Positions 25,891 to 35,488 are shown, counted from the stretch's first letter. The stretch: DNA of 64,000 bases from JALYUM01 sp036688685 (GCF_036688685.1 NZ_JAQQPS010000001.1:304741-368740), one strand, 5' to 3'. Notes: generated by a model not told the origin, from the letters alone. A program made the numbers and translations.

Positions 25891-27075
25891 ATGCTGCGCA
25901 AATCCCTACTCGTCCTCGCCATTGCTGCCGCGCTTGCCGCCTGCGGCAATCAAGCCAAGGAGTCCGCCAAGCCGGCCAGTGCGAGTGCGAGCGCCAGCGC
26001 CGTGGCCAAGCTCGACAAAGATGGCAAGCCGGTGGCGGCGCCGGTCAAGTTGCTGGTGGCACCGGAGGATTTGTTGACGGTCGCGTCGAGCGCCCTGGCG
26101 TCCGGCCCGGTTGTGACCGGTTCGGTCCAGCCCGAACGCAAGGCCGATTTGCGCGCCGAGGTTTCCGCCATCGTGTTGCAGGTGCTCAAGGAAAATGGCG
26201 AAGTAGTGAAACGGGGCGACGTTCTGTTGCGCCTGGACGACACTTCGATCCGCGACAGCCTGGCATCTGCCGAACAAGCTGTGGTGTCGGCGGCCCAGGC
26301 CCTGGACCAGTCAAATCGCCAGCTAGAACGCCTGAAGACCCTGCGCGCTTCCGGCATGACGTCGGCCTCGGCCTTTGACGACGCCGAAGTGCGCCGCAAC
26401 ACCGCCCAGAGCGAAGTGTCGGCCGCGCGCGCGCGCGCCGTGCAGGCGCGCCAGCAACTCTCGCGCACGACCATCCGGGCGCCGTTCGACGGCGTGGTCA
26501 GCGACCGCAAGGTGTCGAACGGCGACACCGCCGCGATCGGCAAGGAATTATTAAAAGTCATCGACCCGACCAGCATGCGCTTTGAAGGCCATGTGTCCGC
26601 CGACACCATCAGCGCCGTGAAGATCGGCCAGACCGTCAATTTCCGCATCAACGGCTATGGCGACCAGCAATTTGCCGGCATCGTGCGCCGCATCGATCCG
26701 GCCGCCAACGCCGTCACGCGCCAGGTCGAAGTGCTGGTGGGTTTCGCCAACGCGGTGCAGCCGAAAGTGTCCGGCCTGTACGCGGAAGGGCGCATCGACG
26801 CCGATACATCGGCCGCGCTGATGCTGCCGGAAGGCGCACTGGTGCGCGCCGGCGACCAGACCTATGCCTGGCAGGTCAAAGGCAACAAGCTGGTCAAGGC
26901 CGACCTGGGCCTGGGCCTGCGCGACGCCCGCAGCGGCAAATACGTGGTGCGCACCGGCCTGGCCGCCGGCGACCAGGTGATGCGCAATCCAAACTCGGCC
27001 ATGAAAGATGGCCAGGCAATTGAACTGGCTGCACCGAAGGTCGCCAGCACCGCCGCTCTGACGCAAGGGAAATAA
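25891..27075 (+). CDS. RND efflux membrane fusion lipoprotein
   Basis: 394 residues. A lipoprotein signal (MLRKSLLVLAIAAALAACGN, lipobox LAAC) places it in the periplasm anchored to the inner membrane. The lipoyl half-motifs (VLQVLKENGEVVKRGDVLLRLD and TTIRAPFDGVVSDRKVSNGD) flank an alpha-helical hairpin at about 135-200; a beta-barrel and membrane-proximal domain follow (MRFEGHVSADTISAVKIGQTV). This is the HlyD/AcrA adaptor architecture. GGAGAA lies before the start. It is followed after 3 bases by the RND permease. A short Ser/Ala low-complexity linker follows the lipobox. Confidence 0.94.
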   Translation: MLRKSLLVLAIAAALAACGNQAKESAKPASASASASAVAKLDKDGKPVAAPVKLLVAPEDLLTVASSALASGPVVTGSVQPERKADLRAEVSAIVLQVLKENGEVVKRGDVLLRLDDTSIRDSLASAEQAVVSAAQALDQSNRQLERLKTLRASGMTSASAFDDAEVRRNTAQSEVSAARARAVQARQQLSRTTIRAPFDGVVSDRKVSNGDTAAIGKELLKVIDPTSMRFEGHVSADTISAVKIGQTVNFRINGYGDQQFAGIVRRIDPAANAVTRQVEVLVGFANAVQPKVSGLYAEGRIDADTSAALMLPEGALVRAGDQTYAWQVKGNKLVKADLGLGLRDARSGKYVVRTGLAAGDQVMRNPNSAMKDGQAIELAAPKVASTAALTQGK

Positions 27076-27078
27076 GCC

Positions 27079-30000
27079 ATGTTCCTGTCCAATTTCAGTA
27101 TCAAGCGGCCCATCGCGACGATCGTCCTGATCCTGGCGATGATGTGCCTGGGCCTCATGGCGCTCAAGAAGTTGCGCGTCAACCAGAACCCGGACGTTGA
27201 AGTGCCGTTCATCCTGGTCTCGATTCCGTATCCGGGCGCCTCGCCGGAAACGGTCGAGCGGGAAATCGTCAACCGGCTCGAGAAATCGATGCAGAGCATC
27301 ACCGGTGTGACCAGCGTGAACTCGAGCGCCGACGAAGGGTCGGCCACGATCTTCATGGAATTTAATTTCAAGCGCAACCTGATCGAAGCGTCCGACGACG
27401 TGCGCAACGCGATCGCGGCCGTGCGCTACAAATTGCCGGTCGAGATGCGCGAGCCGATCCTGCGCCGCATCGATCCGGCCGCCCAGCCGATCATGAACCT
27501 GGCGTTCTCGTCGACCAGCCAGAGCCACGCGGAAATTTCGCGCTATGCCGAAGACGTTCTGGCCGACCGCTTCCGCGCCATCGATGGCGTCTCGACCGTG
27601 ACGGTGAATGGTTCGCTCAAGCGAGAACTGTCGGTCCTGCTGCGTGCCGAGAAACTGCGTGAATACAATGTGTCCGCTGGCGACGTGGTGAATGCCCTGC
27701 GTAACCAGAACACCAATGCGCCGGTCGGCAAGGTACGCGGTACGCTCGACGAAAAAAGCATCCGCCTGGTCGGCCGCATCGAGCGTCCGGAAGACTTCCA
27801 GGAAGTGGTCGTCAAGCGCAGCGGCGACCAGATCGTGCGGCTGGCGCAGGTGGCCGAGATCCGCGATGGTTTCGCCGATATCAACGGCCTGTCGATCCGC
27901 AGCGGCCGGCCCAACGTCGGCATCCAGATTGCCCGCTCGCGCGACGCTTCGACCGTGTCCGTGGCCAACGGCGTGCGCGAACTGGTCAAGGAAATCAACA
28001 AGGAATTGCCGGCCGGCTCCAAGCTGGAAGTGACGCGCGACGGCGGCATCGATTCGCAGCGCAGCCTGAACAATGTGATCGAGACGCTGATATTTGGCGC
28101 CGTACTGACCATTTTCGTGGTGTACGCCTTCCTCAACTCGTGGCGCTCGACCCTGATCACCGCGCTGTCCTTGCCGACCTCCGTGCTGGCCGCTTTCATC
28201 GCGGTGTGGCTGTGCGGCTTCACGCTGAACTTCATGACCTTGCTGGGCCTGTCGCTGGCCATCGGTGTGCTGATCGATGACGCCATCGTGGTGCGGGAAA
28301 ACATCGTGCGCCACATGCAGAAGGGCTCGGATCGCCGCACCGCTGCGCTGGAAGGCACGGCCGAGATTGGCATGGCGGTGGCGTCGACCACGTTCTCCAT
28401 CATGGCCGTGTTCGTTCCGGTGGCCTTCATGCCGGGTATTTCCGGCGAATGGTTCCGCCCGTTCGCGCTGACCGTGACCTGCTCGGTGATCGTCTCGCTG
28501 TTCATTTCGTTCACGCTCGATCCGATGCTGTCGGCCTACTGGGGCGATCCACCGGATTTCCACAGCGCGCCGAAAAAAGGTATCTCGAAGGTCTTGCAGC
28601 GTTTCAATGCATGGTTCGACCGCAAGGCCGACAGTTACGGCAATGTGATTGCCTGGGCGTTGCACCATCGTCGCTGGATGGCGATCATCGCGTTTGGCAC
28701 ACTGGTTGCCGCCGTTGGCTTGCATATGAAGTTTGGCGGCTCAAGCTTCCTGCCTAAAGCCGATTCCAGCAACCTCGCCATCGATGTGCGGATGCCTGCT
28801 TCGTCGAGCATCGAATTTGCGCGCCTCAAAATGGAGCGGGCAGCGGCGATTGCGCGTACGTTGCCGGAAACCAAAGAAACGAATAGTTCGATCAGCCCGA
28901 GTGGCGGACGGATTTATGTCGATATCGGCAAGCGCAGCACACGCAAACGCAAGACTGCCGAAGTGGCAGTGGAATTGCGCGAGAAAATCAGTCACCTGGT
29001 CGGCGCCGAGTACACGGTGCTGGACGATTTGAATGGCGGCGGCGGCAAGCCGGTGCAGATCGAATTCACGGGTCCCGATTCGCGCAAATTGCTGGAAATT
29101 ACTGGCCAGTACATGGATAAGTTGCGTCTGATGCCAGGTGCGGTGGATGTCGGCCTGTCACAACAGGATCCGAAAGATGAACTGCAAATCGAAATGGATC
29201 GCGGCCTGGCCAATTCGATGGGTATTTCCGTCGGGGATGCGGCGCAAGCATTGCGCGTGGCATTTGCCGGTATCGAAGTGGGCGACTGGGTCGATCCGAC
29301 CGGCGAAACCCGCGACGTGGCCGTGCGCCTGCATCCGGAAGACCGGGTCAATGCCAGCAATATCGAGCGCCTGCCGATTGCCGTGACCGGCAGCCAGATG
29401 ATGGTGCCACTGGACCAGATCGCCAAAATCACGATGGGCAAAGGGCCATCGGGCATCGAGCACAAGGACGGCAAGCGCACGATTACCGTGTCCGCCAATG
29501 CCCAGGGACGCTCGAACGGCGAAGTCACCGACGACGCCATGAAACTGGCCAAGTCGATTGATTTCCCGCCAGGTTACGGCCTGAAGCTGGGCGGCGCAGG
29601 CAAGGATCAGGCCGAACTGTTCACGGAAATGCTGCTGGCGCTGGTATCCGGCATCGGCTTGATGTACCTGATTCTGGTGATGCAGTTCGGCTCCTTCACT
29701 GCGCCGCTGGCGGTCATGATGTCGCTGCCCTTGTCGCTGATCGGCGTCGTGCTGGCCTTGTTGCTGACCGGCGGCACGCTGAACCTGATGAGTTTTATCG
29801 GCATCATCATGCTGATGGGGCTGGTCGCCAAGAACGCCATTTTGCTGCTCGACGCCGCCCGCGAACTCGAAGCGGAAGGCTACGACCGTGAAGCCGCGCT
29901 GATGCAGGCCGGGCGCATGCGCCTGCGCCCGATCCTGATGACGACCTTCGCGCTCATCGCCGGCATGTTTCCGCTGGCGCTGGCGCTCGGCGACGATGGT

Positions 30001-30279
30001 CAGTTCTATCAGCCGCTGGCCATTGCGATCATCGGTGGCACGATCACGTCGACCTTGCTGACCTTGCTGGTGGTGCCGACCTTCTACGACAGCATCGAGA
30101 TTTCGCGTGACCGCATGGTGGCCAAGTTCCAGCGTCGTGCTGCCCGCATCACGCCGCTGCCGGCTTTCCTGCAGACCATGATCGAAGCCTTGCTGACCTT
30201 GTTGCTGGTGCGTTTCGTGTACCGCATGATCATCAGGCTGGGCCAGGTCGCGACGGGGCGCAAGACGGCGCCGGTCTGA
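27079..30279 (+). CDS. RND-family multidrug efflux permease (HAE-1/AcrB-like)
   Basis: 1066 residues, twelve predicted membrane segments in two halves. N-terminal MFLSNFSIKRPIATIVLILAM and PNPDVEVPFILVSIPYPGASPETVE-like start match the family (here NQNPDVEVPFILVSIPYPGA). TM4 contains the proton-relay aspartates in GVLIDDAIVVREN (equivalent to AcrB Asp407/Asp408); TM10-11 shows MGLVAKNAILLLDAARE. The substrate cannot be inferred. It forms an operon with the adaptor upstream; no outer membrane factor or TetR regulator is adjacent, so a TolC-like channel is presumably supplied from elsewhere. A hairpin terminator follows. Confidence 0.95.
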   Translation: MFLSNFSIKRPIATIVLILAMMCLGLMALKKLRVNQNPDVEVPFILVSIPYPGASPETVEREIVNRLEKSMQSITGVTSVNSSADEGSATIFMEFNFKRNLIEASDDVRNAIAAVRYKLPVEMREPILRRIDPAAQPIMNLAFSSTSQSHAEISRYAEDVLADRFRAIDGVSTVTVNGSLKRELSVLLRAEKLREYNVSAGDVVNALRNQNTNAPVGKVRGTLDEKSIRLVGRIERPEDFQEVVVKRSGDQIVRLAQVAEIRDGFADINGLSIRSGRPNVGIQIARSRDASTVSVANGVRELVKEINKELPAGSKLEVTRDGGIDSQRSLNNVIETLIFGAVLTIFVVYAFLNSWRSTLITALSLPTSVLAAFIAVWLCGFTLNFMTLLGLSLAIGVLIDDAIVVRENIVRHMQKGSDRRTAALEGTAEIGMAVASTTFSIMAVFVPVAFMPGISGEWFRPFALTVTCSVIVSLFISFTLDPMLSAYWGDPPDFHSAPKKGISKVLQRFNAWFDRKADSYGNVIAWALHHRRWMAIIAFGTLVAAVGLHMKFGGSSFLPKADSSNLAIDVRMPASSSIEFARLKMERAAAIARTLPETKETNSSISPSGGRIYVDIGKRSTRKRKTAEVAVELREKISHLVGAEYTVLDDLNGGGGKPVQIEFTGPDSRKLLEITGQYMDKLRLMPGAVDVGLSQQDPKDELQIEMDRGLANSMGISVGDAAQALRVAFAGIEVGDWVDPTGETRDVAVRLHPEDRVNASNIERLPIAVTGSQMMVPLDQIAKITMGKGPSGIEHKDGKRTITVSANAQGRSNGEVTDDAMKLAKSIDFPPGYGLKLGGAGKDQAELFTEMLLALVSGIGLMYLILVMQFGSFTAPLAVMMSLPLSLIGVVLALLLTGGTLNLMSFIGIIMLMGLVAKNAILLLDAARELEAEGYDREAALMQAGRMRLRPILMTTFALIAGMFPLALALGDDGQFYQPLAIAIIGGTITSTLLTLLVVPTFYDSIEISRDRMVAKFQRRAARITPLPAFLQTMIEALLTLLLVRFVYRMIIRLGQVATGRKTAPV

Positions 30280-30306
30280 CCGTCACCGCGAAACAGCCAG
30301 TCAAGC

Positions 30307-30335
30307 AAAGGGGCCCGCGCAATGCGGGCCCTTTT
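30307..30335 (+). terminator. Terminator after the RND permease
   Basis: GGGCCCGC-gcaat-GCGGGCCC followed by TTTT. Short A-run on the left permits use in the other direction also. Confidence 0.75.
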
Positions 30336-30345
30336 ACATCGTCAC

Positions 30346-30714
30346 TTAGTTACGCGGCGGCGTGGTGCTCGCGCCATTGGTGCCAGTGGTTCCACTGCCG
30401 GACATGTCGCTGCTGCCACTGGTGCCCGAGGTGCCGGACGAGCCCGCTGGCGGGGTGGTGGTGGTGGTGGTGGTGGTGCCGGTGGCGCCCGTGGTCCCCG
30501 TGGTGTCCGTCTGCGTGGCCGGGGCCGCCGTTGTGCCGGTAGTACCACTGGTGCCTGTCGCCGTGCTTGGCGCTGTGGCCGTGCTTGGCGTGGTGGTGTC
30601 AGGCGTGGTGGCGGTAGTGGTGGCGGTGGTGTCGTCCTTGCGGCAGCCGCCCAGCAGGGCAGTCAGTACGGCGGCGGTCAACAACAGTTTTGGGATGGGG
30701 TAGCTCGGTTTCAT
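30346..30714 (-). CDS. Threonine-rich low-complexity lipoprotein
   Basis: 122 residues. A lipoprotein signal (MKPSYPIPKLLLTAAVLTAL then LGGC) is followed by a mature region of almost only Thr, Ser, Gly, Ala and Pro. It includes an eight-Thr run encoded by eight tandem GGT triplets on the plus strand (30454-30477). AGGAGAA precedes the start. I recognise no family; such proteins are often cell-surface or secreted linkers. The sequence is rich in simple repeats and likely to vary between strains. Confidence 0.75.
   Translation of the reverse strand: MKPSYPIPKLLLTAAVLTALLGGCRKDDTTATTTATTPDTTTPSTATAPSTATGTSGTTGTTAAPATQTDTTGTTGATGTTTTTTTTPPAGSSGTSGTSGSSDMSGSGTTGTNGASTTPPRN
30454..30477. repeat. 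(GGT)8 trinucleotide tract
   Basis: Eight perfect GGT repeats inside the lipoprotein gene, encoding an uninterrupted threonine run on the minus strand. Slippage would change length in steps of one residue and keep the frame. Confidence 0.9.
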
Positions 30715-30866
30715 GGCATTTCTCCTGGTTCATGTGTAAAAATTGGACCGCAGGCGGCCCGGCTAGTTCGTCAAGTTCGTTTAAAAGTTGATTTGATAAT
30801 AATGTTGCCGATTGCGTTTGATATAGATCAATCCAGCGCACATTCCTTGAGCAAGACTGCCGAAGT

Positions 30867-31790
30867 TCAGGGGTCGCTGCCCTGCCTGCCTGCAATCATT
30901 TCCAGCAAAAAAGGAATTTCCGCGGGGATCTCGCGCGCAAGGTAACCCAGCTGGCCAAACTGTCGGGCAAGCCGGGTGCCGGCCTGTGCGTGCAGCGCGA
31001 CGCCCCAGCACGTAGCTTGGGCAAGGGTCGCGCCACGTGCGGCCAGTCCGGCCAGAATGCCCGCCAGCGTGTCGCCCGAGCCGGAGGTTGCCAGCCCGAC
31101 ATTGCCGCCTGCATGCTGCCAGCTGACGCCATCCGGGGCAGCAATCACGGTGCGCGCGCCCTTCAACGCGACGATGGCATTCCAGCGTGCAGCCGCGTCG
31201 AGGGCATGGTGGTCCGCATCGGCCACGATGGCATCCTTGGCGGCGCCGCTCAGATGGGCCATCTCGCCAGCATGCGGCGTCAGCACAACTGGTTGCAGAA
31301 AGCGGAACGGCGCCACGCCGTCCGGCGGGAACAGGATGGCGCCCATCGCGCAGGCATCCAGGACCACGCTGGTGTCGCTGCCCGCCAGGCGCGGCAGCAA
31401 GGCGTGCACCAACACGGCAGTGGCCCGTTCATCCTGCATGCCCGGCCCGATGAGGATGGCGCTGACCTTGTCGGCCAGCGGATCGAGCGTCGCGACGGCG
31501 TCGCGGGTAAAACCGCCGGTATCGGTCTCGGCCAGGCCAATCACGCGCGCTTCGGGCAGGGCCAGGGCGACCAGCTGGGCCACGCTGCGGCCCGTGGCAA
31601 TGGTCAGCTTGCCGGCGCCGGCGCGCAGGGCCGCGGTGGCCGCCAGGATGACGGCGCCCGGCATCTCGCGCGAGCCGCCCAGCACCAGCACGTGGCCGCG
31701 GCCTTCCTTGTCGCTGTCCGGGTCCGGCATGGGCAGTTGCCAGGCCCGCAGCAAGGTCTGGTCGACAGCCATCGGCGCGCAGCTTGGCAT
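30867..31790 (-). CDS. nnrD: ADP-dependent NAD(P)H-hydrate dehydratase (NnrD-like)
   Basis: 307 residues, ribokinase-like carbohydrate kinase fold of the YjeF C-terminal domain. GHVLVLGGSREMPGAVILAA, VLTPHAGEMAHLSGA and the ATP/ADP-site motif NVGLATSGSGDTLAGILAG near residue 240 are diagnostic. The enzyme repairs hydrated NADH/NADPH (S-form) in the cytoplasm. The epimerase half (NnrE) normally fused in many bacteria is absent. The start at 31790 nearly abuts the stop of the upstream histidine phosphatase (31792), suggesting coupling; MAVDQ six codons in is an alternative start. Confidence 0.88.
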   Translation of the reverse strand: MPSCAPMAVDQTLLRAWQLPMPDPDSDKEGRGHVLVLGGSREMPGAVILAATAALRAGAGKLTIATGRSVAQLVALALPEARVIGLAETDTGGFTRDAVATLDPLADKVSAILIGPGMQDERATAVLVHALLPRLAGSDTSVVLDACAMGAILFPPDGVAPFRFLQPVVLTPHAGEMAHLSGAAKDAIVADADHHALDAAARWNAIVALKGARTVIAAPDGVSWQHAGGNVGLATSGSGDTLAGILAGLAARGATLAQATCWGVALHAQAGTRLARQFGQLGYLAREIPAEIPFLLEMIAGRQGSDP

Positions 31791-31791
31791 C

Positions 31792-32553
31792 TCAGGCTTT
31801 CGGTGCGGCCGGGATGTCTTTCTCGGCCGTGACGGGCGTGGCAGACGCTTCCAGTGGCGCGACGAAGTTGAGCAGGCGTGCGGCCAGCTTGCCGCGCTTG
31901 CCCAGGGTGGGATCGAACGCATACGAGGTGACGGAGCAGTTCGGTACGTCGCCGGCGCGGTCTGCTTCCAGGATGCGCGCTTCGTCCATCCGCTCCAGCA
32001 AATAGCGGAAGCAGTTGACGGTGACCTGGTGGCCGACGATCAGCACGCGCTCGCGCGCGTACTCGCGCGTGATGGTGTCGAGCACGCTGCGCAGGCGCAG
32101 GATGACGTCGCACCAGCTCTCGCCGCCGGGCGGGCGAAAATAGAATTTGCCGACGTGCTGGCGCTGTGCGTACAGTTCGGGATATTTTTGCGAGATGCCG
32201 TGCGTGGTGAGGCGGTCGAGCACGCCGAATTCCTTTTCGCGCAGGCGCTCGTCGACTTGCACGGCGAGGTCGGCGCCAGGCATGCCCGCGATGATCAGGC
32301 GCGCAGTTTCCGCTGCGCGCACGTAGGGCGAATGCAGGACGATGTTGGGGCGGCCGTCCTCGGGCAGGCTGCCGAACCAGTCGCCCAGGGCCTGTGACTG
32401 GCGCTCGCCCAGGGGGGACAAGGGTACATCGACGTCACGCTCGGCGATGTCGATCAGCAAGCCGGCGGCGGCTTCCGCCGCATCGCGCGCGACGTTTCCG
32501 GCGCTTTGCCCGTGCCGTACCAACCAGATTTCCTGCGGCCATTTTTGCTCCAT
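31792..32553 (-). CDS. Histidine phosphatase family protein (phosphoglycerate mutase-like)
   Basis: 253 residues. The catalytic N-terminal LVRHGQSAGNVARD, with the phosphorylated His near residue 12, opens the histidine phosphatase fold. The second catalytic His is in VLIVGHQVTVNCF near residue 175. PLSPLGERQSQALGDW and SPYVRAAETARLI are typical. The phosphorylated substrate is unknown. An ATG six codons upstream (32571) is possible; 32553 was preferred for the short N-terminus. It is transcribed with nnrD downstream. Confidence 0.85.
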   Translation of the reverse strand: MEQKWPQEIWLVRHGQSAGNVARDAAEAAAGLLIDIAERDVDVPLSPLGERQSQALGDWFGSLPEDGRPNIVLHSPYVRAAETARLIIAGMPGADLAVQVDERLREKEFGVLDRLTTHGISQKYPELYAQRQHVGKFYFRPPGGESWCDVILRLRSVLDTITREYARERVLIVGHQVTVNCFRYLLERMDEARILEADRAGDVPNCSVTSYAFDPTLGKRGKLAARLLNFVAPLEASATPVTAEKDIPAAPKA

Positions 32554-32638
32554 GCCTGATCCCGCCATCATATTGATATGGCAAGATCATAGCGGGATAG
32601 CCCTGCTGATCAGCGCACGTTACTGCGCAGACAGCCTG

Positions 32639-34039
32639 TCAGGCGACTTGCTCGTCGCCGTCGAGGTTGACGACGGCATCGCTATTGAAGACGGCGAGGT
32701 CGGTTTCGCCCAGCACGCGGCTGGCGACCGTCCCGGCGGTGATCGAACCGCTGACGTTGAGTGCGGTGCGGCCCATGTCGATCAGTGGTTCGATCGAAAT
32801 CAGCAGGCCCGCCAGCGCCACCGGCAGGTTCATCGCCGACAGCACGATCAGGGCGGCAAAGGTGGCACCGCCGCCAACGCCGGCCACGCCGACCGAGCCG
32901 ATGGTAATGATGCCCACCAGCGGCAGCAGGAACTGCATGGTGAACGGGTCGATGCCGACGGTCGGGGCGATCATCACGGCCAGCATGGCGGGATAAATGC
33001 CGGCGCAGCCGTTCTGGCCGATGGTCGAACCGAACGAGGCGGCGAAGTTGGCGATGCCTTCCGGCGTGCCCAGGCGCGACGTCTGCGTCTGCACGCTCAT
33101 TGGAATGGCGCCGGCGCTGGTGCGGGAGGTGAAGGCAAAGGCCAGCACCGGAAAGATCTTGCGCACGTAACGCAAGGGATTCAGGCCAATCGCTGTGATG
33201 AGCAGCAGGTGCACGCAGAACATCAGGAACAGTGCGCTGTACGATGCCAGCACGAAATCGATCAGTTTATAAATGCTGTCCAGGCTCGAACCAGCCACGA
33301 CTTGCGTCATCAGCGCAAACACGCCGAACGGGGTCAGGCGCAGCACCAGCGTCACCATGCGCATCACGATCACGTGCGCCACGTTGATGAACTGGTTGAA
33401 CGAGGTGAACACTTCTGGCTTCTTGCCGGCGATGCCGGTGGCCGAGATGCCGATAAAAATCGAAAACAGCACTACCGCGATGGTCGACGTTTTGCGCGCG
33501 CCGGTCATGTCGAGGAAGGGATTGGTCGGCAAGAACGACAGGATCGTGGACGGCAGCGAAATTTGCTGCGCGGTGGCCAGCTTGGTATCCATGTAGTGAC
33601 CGCGCGCCACTTCCGCAGCGCTGGCGGTCAGGCCGACCGCCGTCAGGCTGAACAGCTTGGCCATCAGGATGCCAATGCAGGCTGCCACGACTGTGGTGAG
33701 CAACAAGGTTGCGATGGTAATCGCGCTGATTTTGCCCAGCGACGAAGCGTTGCGCAGCTTGAGGATGGCCTGGATGATCGACACCATGATCAAGGGCATG
33801 ATGATCATCTGCAGCAATTGCACATAGCCGGAACCGATGATGTCGAGCCAGGCGTCGGTCTGCGTCACCACCGCCGAGGTCGCGCCATACACGGCCTGGA
33901 AGACCGCACCAAGCAGGACACCCAGGCCCATGCCTGTAAATACGCGCTTGGTAAACGAGGCGTGCGCCGTCTGCATTTTGTAAAGCAGGGCGCAGACCAC
34001 CAGCGCGATGGCCAGGTTCAGAAACAGGGGAAGGTTCAT
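32639..34039 (-). CDS. tcyP: L-cystine symporter (DAACS family, TcyP)
   Basis: 466 residues, about nine or ten membrane segments. The sequence resembles E. coli TcyP (YdjN) over the N-terminal part (YVQLLQMIIMPLIMVSI; NASSLGKISAITIATLL), and the signature region AFTSRTSAGAIPMSVQTQTSRLG, followed by NFAASFGSTIGQNGCAGIYPA, contains the transport motif of the glutamate/cystine symporters. The predicted role is uptake of L-cystine coupled to cations. In the same window lie cysB and cysI, so sulfur nutrition is a shared theme. An AT-rich leader of about 265 bases separates it from the divergent HAF gene. Confidence 0.88.
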   Translation of the reverse strand: MNLPLFLNLAIALVVCALLYKMQTAHASFTKRVFTGMGLGVLLGAVFQAVYGATSAVVTQTDAWLDIIGSGYVQLLQMIIMPLIMVSIIQAILKLRNASSLGKISAITIATLLLTTVVAACIGILMAKLFSLTAVGLTASAAEVARGHYMDTKLATAQQISLPSTILSFLPTNPFLDMTGARKTSTIAVVLFSIFIGISATGIAGKKPEVFTSFNQFINVAHVIVMRMVTLVLRLTPFGVFALMTQVVAGSSLDSIYKLIDFVLASYSALFLMFCVHLLLITAIGLNPLRYVRKIFPVLAFAFTSRTSAGAIPMSVQTQTSRLGTPEGIANFAASFGSTIGQNGCAGIYPAMLAVMIAPTVGIDPFTMQFLLPLVGIITIGSVGVAGVGGGATFAALIVLSAMNLPVALAGLLISIEPLIDMGRTALNVSGSITAGTVASRVLGETDLAVFNSDAVVNLDGDEQVA

Positions 34040-34129
34040 ACAGGTCCTAGAAAATATGTCGCGGCATGGCGCGATGTCATCATTGCATTTTATAGCGGTT
34101 CGTGCCCGACTGCATCGAACTGATTGTTC

Positions 34130-34139
34130 TATACGTATA
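34130..34139. promoter_or_regulatory. TATACGTATA palindrome in the tcyP / HAF-gene divergent region
   Basis: A perfect 10-bp palindrome in an AT-rich stretch, upstream of tcyP on one strand and of the HAF-repeat gene on the other. A regulatory role is only suspected. Confidence 0.35.
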
Positions 34140-34306
34140 TGAATTTTTGGTAGTTAGCCAAACGCCGTTTAGTTCCAGCGCGCGATTGATGCGCAACAGT
34201 CGGCTGCATGGCCGCCTTGCCTAAGCTGGGTATTCCGGTCGGCGGCGCAAGCGCCGGGGCGCAGCATCCGCCCGCCGTGCATCCCAATCAAGGAAAGGAC
34301 CCCATC

Positions 34307-35488
34307 ATGACCAGGACCATTGCCAGGCTCGTCGCCGCATTGCCACGGCTGTTGTTGTCGGCGGCGCTAAATGCGCTGCCCGCGCTCCTGCTGGCGCCGG
34401 CAGCACAGGCAGCGCCCACCTACACCGTGACAGTGCTGGGTGGCGCCGGCAGCGAAGCGCGCGACATCAACGAAGCAGGGCAGGTAGTCGGTTACATCAC
34501 CAGCGGTGACAGCTTTCACGCGTTTTTCCACGACGGCGGCGCGCTGCACGACCTGGGCACGCTGGGGTATGAGCGCAGCTTCGCCCAGGGTCTGAACGAC
34601 GACGGCACGGTGGTCGGCACTGCCTATTCGGCTGGCGCACGCCAGGCCTTCGTCTACGCCAGCGGCGTCGTGTCGGCGTTGCCGTTCGACGGCTTGAGCG
34701 ACGCCAGCGATATCAACAACGCCGGCCTGATCGTCGGGGGCAAGTCATTTCCCGATGGCCAGGGCGGCACCTATATTCACGCTTACAAATACGTCGGTGG
34801 CGTGGCCACCGACCTGGGCACGGTTCCCGACGGCTACAACAGTTTCTCGGAAGGCGTGAACGAGGCAGGGTATGTTACGGGTACCGTTGAGGTGGGCGGC
34901 GCCCCGAATTACCCTTCCCATCCCTTCCTCTACACGACCGGTCCGCTCCAGGACCTGGGTGACTTCGGCGGCGTATTCGGCCATGGCTACGCGATCAACA
35001 ACCATGACCAGGTGGTCGGCACCGCCGGCCGGTTCAGTTCAGACGACCTCCCGGGCGACATTTATCCGCGCCGCGCGTTCCTGTACCAAAACGGCGTCTT
35101 GCAGGACCTGGGGTCCCTGCTCACCAACGGCAGCAGCATTGCCAACGATATCAACGATGCCGGGCTCATCGTTGGCGTTACCGCGACGGTGGACGAGACG
35201 GTTGATTCCGCGTTTCTGTACATTGATGGCCAAATGGTCCTGCTCGACAGCCTGATCGATCCGGATTCCGGCTGGACCATTCAAAATGCGGAGGGCATCA
35301 ACGAGCTGGGGCAAATCGCCGGCACGGCCTGCCAGGCTGGTCTGTGCTACGCCGTGCGGCTCGACCTGGCGCCCGCCGTGCCGGAACCGGCGACGCCATG
35401 GATGCTCGGCTCAGGTCTCGTCGGCCTCGGCCTGGCGCGCCGCGCACGTTCGCGCATTGCTACCGACGACGCGAGGAGCGGCACATGA
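34307..35488 (+). CDS. HAF-repeat PEP-CTERM sorted surface protein (copy 1)
   Basis: 393 residues. A signal peptide ends at about residue 35 (PAAQA). The mature part is a string of HAF-type repeats with NxxGQVVG and ALHDLGTLG-type cores (DINEAGQVVGY, LNDDGTVVGT, DINNAGLIVGG, INNHDQVVGTA). The C-terminus is a PEP-CTERM sorting signal: VPEPATPWMLGSGLVGLGLA with the basic tail RRARSR. It should be exported and processed by an exosortase encoded elsewhere. The preferred ATG follows AAGGAAAGGA. The stop overlaps the next gene in ATGA. Confidence 0.9.
   Translation: MTRTIARLVAALPRLLLSAALNALPALLLAPAAQAAPTYTVTVLGGAGSEARDINEAGQVVGYITSGDSFHAFFHDGGALHDLGTLGYERSFAQGLNDDGTVVGTAYSAGARQAFVYASGVVSALPFDGLSDASDINNAGLIVGGKSFPDGQGGTYIHAYKYVGGVATDLGTVPDGYNSFSEGVNEAGYVTGTVEVGGAPNYPSHPFLYTTGPLQDLGDFGGVFGHGYAINNHDQVVGTAGRFSSDDLPGDIYPRRAFLYQNGVLQDLGSLLTNGSSIANDINDAGLIVGVTATVDETVDSAFLYIDGQMVLLDSLIDPDSGWTIQNAEGINELGQIAGTACQAGLCYAVRLDLAPAVPEPATPWMLGSGLVGLGLARRARSRIATDDARSGT

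Noticed and set aside
26551..28725. 724-residue minus-strand open frame across the RND genes
   Set aside because: Antisense to the adaptor and permease genes; rich in His, Arg and Asp from high-GC reverse reading, no motif or ribosome site.
32342..34123. 593-residue plus-strand open frame
   Set aside because: It is antisense to tcyP and the histidine phosphatase, whose protein motifs are clear. Composition is typical of shadow frames.
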